From Trichocoleus desertorum ATA4-8-CV12 (GTDB taxonomy: Bacteria; Cyanobacteriota; Cyanobacteriia; FACHB-46), in assembly GCA_019358975.1 (NCBI GenBank), contig JAHHIL010000040.1, forward strand, positions 1-53,234: DNA of 53,234 nt. The letters run 5' to 3'. Shown here piece by piece: positions 51,745 to 53,234 of the stretch (within the stretch, counting starts at the first letter, position 1; each line of letters begins with the position of its first letter). The notes under the pieces are model-generated. The model saw nothing but the letters and a program-made list of their open reading frames with translations, had not been told where the DNA came from and ran no database searches. Position numbers and translations under genes: made by a program.

Positions 51745-52704
51745 TTACCGGGCAGTAGCGTAAGACAAGGCGGGCGAAAGCACCTGATCGATCTCCTGCA
51801 ACACCTCATCACTCAATTGGACTCCAGATGCTCCGGCATTATCTACTACTTGTTCCGGACGACTGGCTCCAATAATAGTAGAGGCGACTCGTTCATCTCG
51901 TAACACCCAGGCTAACGCCAGTTGTGCCATTGAGAGGTTGAGTCGCTGGGCGATCGGTTGGAGGTCTTGCACTGCACTCAAAATGCGATCGCTACGAAAA
52001 TCCTCCATAAACCCATTCATCTTGTCATTTGCTGCCCGTGAGTCTTGGGGTGGGGTGGTTCCAGGCTTGTATTTACCCGTGAGAACGCCTTGAGCCAGAG
52101 GTGACCACACAATCTGACTAATGCCATTAGCTGCACATAAGGGAAACACTTCTCCCTCCGGTTTACGCCACAACATGGAATATTGGGGTTGACTAGAGAC
52201 AAAATGCTCTACGTCAGGAAGGGCCAATGCCGCTTGAATCTGCGAGGGGTTCCATTCACTAAACCCGATGTAGCGCGCTTTTCCTTGCCTTACTACCTCC
52301 GTCAATGCTGCCATTGTTTCTTCTAACGGTGTATTCACGTCGTAGCGGTGGCACTGATAGAGATCTACATAGTCGGTACGTAGACGCTGGAGTGAAGCGT
52401 CAATTTGTTTATGAATTTGGGCTGCTGATAATCCTCGGTCTGTATCCGACATGGGAAAAAAGACCTTGGTTGCTAAAATGTACGAGCTGCGATCAACGCC
52501 CTGCAAGACTTCCCCCAACAAGGATTCTGACGCACCCCTTCCATAGACGTTGGCAGTGTCGATAAAATTAATGCCGACATCAAAAGCTTTGTGAATACAA
52601 GCTTCTGCTTGTTGTCGTTCCACTCCACCGCTGTAGGTCAGCCAAGAACCCAAACTAATTTCCGAAACGTTGAAATCGCTACTACCAAGCTGTCGATACT
52701 GCAT
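51745..52704 (-). CDS. Aldo/keto reductase (K+ channel beta-subunit-like family)
   Basis: 319 residues, a TIM barrel with the catalytic tetrad D49 and Y54 (FIDTANVYG), K80 (ATKVFF) and H119 (LYQCHRYD). GFSEWNP and the C-terminal NADPH-binding IIGASRPEQV are also present. It is an NADPH-dependent oxidoreductase with unknown substrate. Nothing ties it to the NRPS product, although it is a conceivable aldehyde reductase. Confidence 0.9.
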   Translation of the reverse strand: MQYRQLGSSDFNVSEISLGSWLTYSGGVERQQAEACIHKAFDVGINFIDTANVYGRGASESLLGEVLQGVDRSSYILATKVFFPMSDTDRGLSAAQIHKQIDASLQRLRTDYVDLYQCHRYDVNTPLEETMAALTEVVRQGKARYIGFSEWNPSQIQAALALPDVEHFVSSQPQYSMLWRKPEGEVFPLCAANGISQIVWSPLAQGVLTGKYKPGTTPPQDSRAANDKMNGFMEDFRSDRILSAVQDLQPIAQRLNLSMAQLALAWVLRDERVASTIIGASRPEQVVDNAGASGVQLSDEVLQEIDQVLSPALSYATAR

Positions 52705-52842
52705 CCTTGTCTCTCCATTGCAAAATTGAGGTCAAAAGTACTTCGGTTGTGCTACTACACCCCTAAAGTCTTTGAACCCACTCAAGATAAGAGATGGTTC
52801 ACTCATCCAACATCATTCAGCCGACAGAGGTGACTTCTCCCA
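52705..52842. other. Spacer downstream of tnpB and upstream of the reductase gene
   Basis: 138 bp between the aldo/keto reductase start and the tnpB 3' hairpin. It may hold the end of the transposon and the reductase promoter. I cannot place a transposon boundary. Confidence 0.3.
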
Positions 52843-52866
52843 GCGCTGACTCTACGAGTACAGCGC
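52843..52866 (-). ncRNA. Hairpin at the tnpB 3' end, possible omega-RNA part / transposon right end
   Basis: GCGCTG (52843-52848) and ACTC (52849-52852) pair with GAGT (52856-52859) and CAGCGC (52861-52866), with one bulged base and a 3-base loop. It overlaps the tnpB stop codon at 52852-52854. Omega-RNAs of IS200/IS605-type TnpB overlap the 3' end of the gene and its right end, so this is the expected place. Identity as an RNA is inferred. Confidence 0.45.
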
Positions 52867-53232
52867 GGGCTTCTCAGGATCGCTCTTGAGACTTTCGAGC
52901 TTCATAGCCAGTTGTCTAGATATTGTTTCCAATACCCCCGACACCTCGGCTCCACTCGCAATTTCAACACCCGATAGACCACGGGCTTTGATGACCTGAC
53001 CACTGGCAACATCTCTCGGCTTGACCGACCCGCACTCATGGCACTCGTGAATTCTCACACTCAAATCTTTTTTCACCCTGGCTCCACACTCAGGGCAAAT
53101 TTGAGACGTGCCATTGGGGTCAACCTTGCCGGAGTAGACTCCGCGCTTGAAACAGACCCAAGGCAAAACTTGATTCACAAACTGCCCCAGTCCAGCGTCC
53201 AGAGTATGCTTGCCCAGCATCCCTTTTGCCAT
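52852..53232 (-). CDS. tnpB: C-terminal part of TnpB (IS200/IS605 family), cut by window edge
   Basis: 126 visible residues. LDAGLGQFVNQVLPW is the internal segment before the zinc finger. The zinc finger has C46-C49 and C64-C67 (CPEC, CHEC), followed by RD (Asp74), the third RuvC acidic residue, in RDVASG instead of the usual RDxNAA. The Met at 53232 is internal, and the gene continues beyond the right edge. TnpB is an RNA-guided nuclease of transposons. The altered motif after Asp74 may indicate divergence; activity cannot be judged from a fragment. No tnpA is visible. Confidence 0.85.
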   Translation of the reverse strand: MAKGMLGKHTLDAGLGQFVNQVLPWVCFKRGVYSGKVDPNGTSQICPECGARVKKDLSVRIHECHECGSVKPRDVASGQVIKARGLSGVEIASGAEVSGVLETISRQLAMKLESLKSDPEKPALYS

Positions 53233-53234
53233 GA

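Noticed and set aside
51745-52704. Aldo/keto reductase as part of the siderophore pathway
   Set aside because: It is separated from the cluster by unrelated housekeeping genes and no sequence feature links it to the peptide aldehyde.
1-53234. tRNA or rRNA genes
   Set aside because: No cloverleaf-like segment or rRNA signature was seen in the intergenic stretches, which are short and mostly repeats.

Overview
The window is cyanobacterial. The octamer GCGATCGC (HIP1) and its core CGATCG recur throughout, in genes and spacers. The fatty acyl-AMP ligase, AMIN-domain TonB receptor and the short palindromic repeats are all of cyanobacterial type. The genus cannot be fixed from the sequence; the cluster resembles the beta-hydroxyaspartate lipopeptide siderophore (cyanochelin-type) clusters of filamentous cyanobacteria, a comparison made from memory and not by a search.

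Positions 147-40007, all on the minus strand, are one collinear NRPS/PKS assembly line of eight genes, read from right to left: FAAL-ACP-C-A-T; KS-AT-KR-ACP; C-A-T-C; a TauD/SyrP-like Fe(II)/2-oxoglutarate hydroxylase; I-A-T-E; C-A-T-C-A-T-C; I-A-T-E; C-A-T-R; and a PLP aminotransferase. Here 'I' is a condensation-like domain that has lost both active-site His, read as an interface domain for the hydroxylase. There are seven intact C domains for seven A domains. Residue codes suggest fatty acid - Orn/OH-Orn-like residue - reduced ketide - Thr - (beta-OH)D-Asp - Gly - unknown - (beta-OH)D-Asx - Ala, released reductively as an aldehyde and possibly transaminated to an amine.

Positions 40008-40656 are a divergent control region with three TTGAGAA-type motifs that could be Fur sites. 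The plus strand then carries iron-uptake and maturation genes: AMIN-TonB-dependent receptor, siderophore-binding lipoprotein, DUF1636 ferredoxin-like protein, MFS exporter and a penicillin-acylase-family Ntn hydrolase that could remove the fatty acyl tail as PvdQ does. Together these are a self-contained route for making, exporting, maturing and re-importing an acyl-peptide siderophore. The inner-membrane ABC permease/ATPase, phosphopantetheinyl transferase and any ornithine N-hydroxylase are not in the window.

Positions 48408-52704 look like ordinary chromosome: L,D-transpeptidase, acyltransferase, tRNA-dihydrouridine synthase, TPR protein and aldo/keto reductase. The right edge cuts a TnpB gene whose 3' end carries a strong hairpin.

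The most unusual feature is a set of short palindromic repeats of at least three families inserted in frame inside the NRPS/PKS genes. All seven A domains carry one at the same place, just before the YKTGD (A7) motif. Copies occur in both orientations and in different reading frames, yet every gene stays open.
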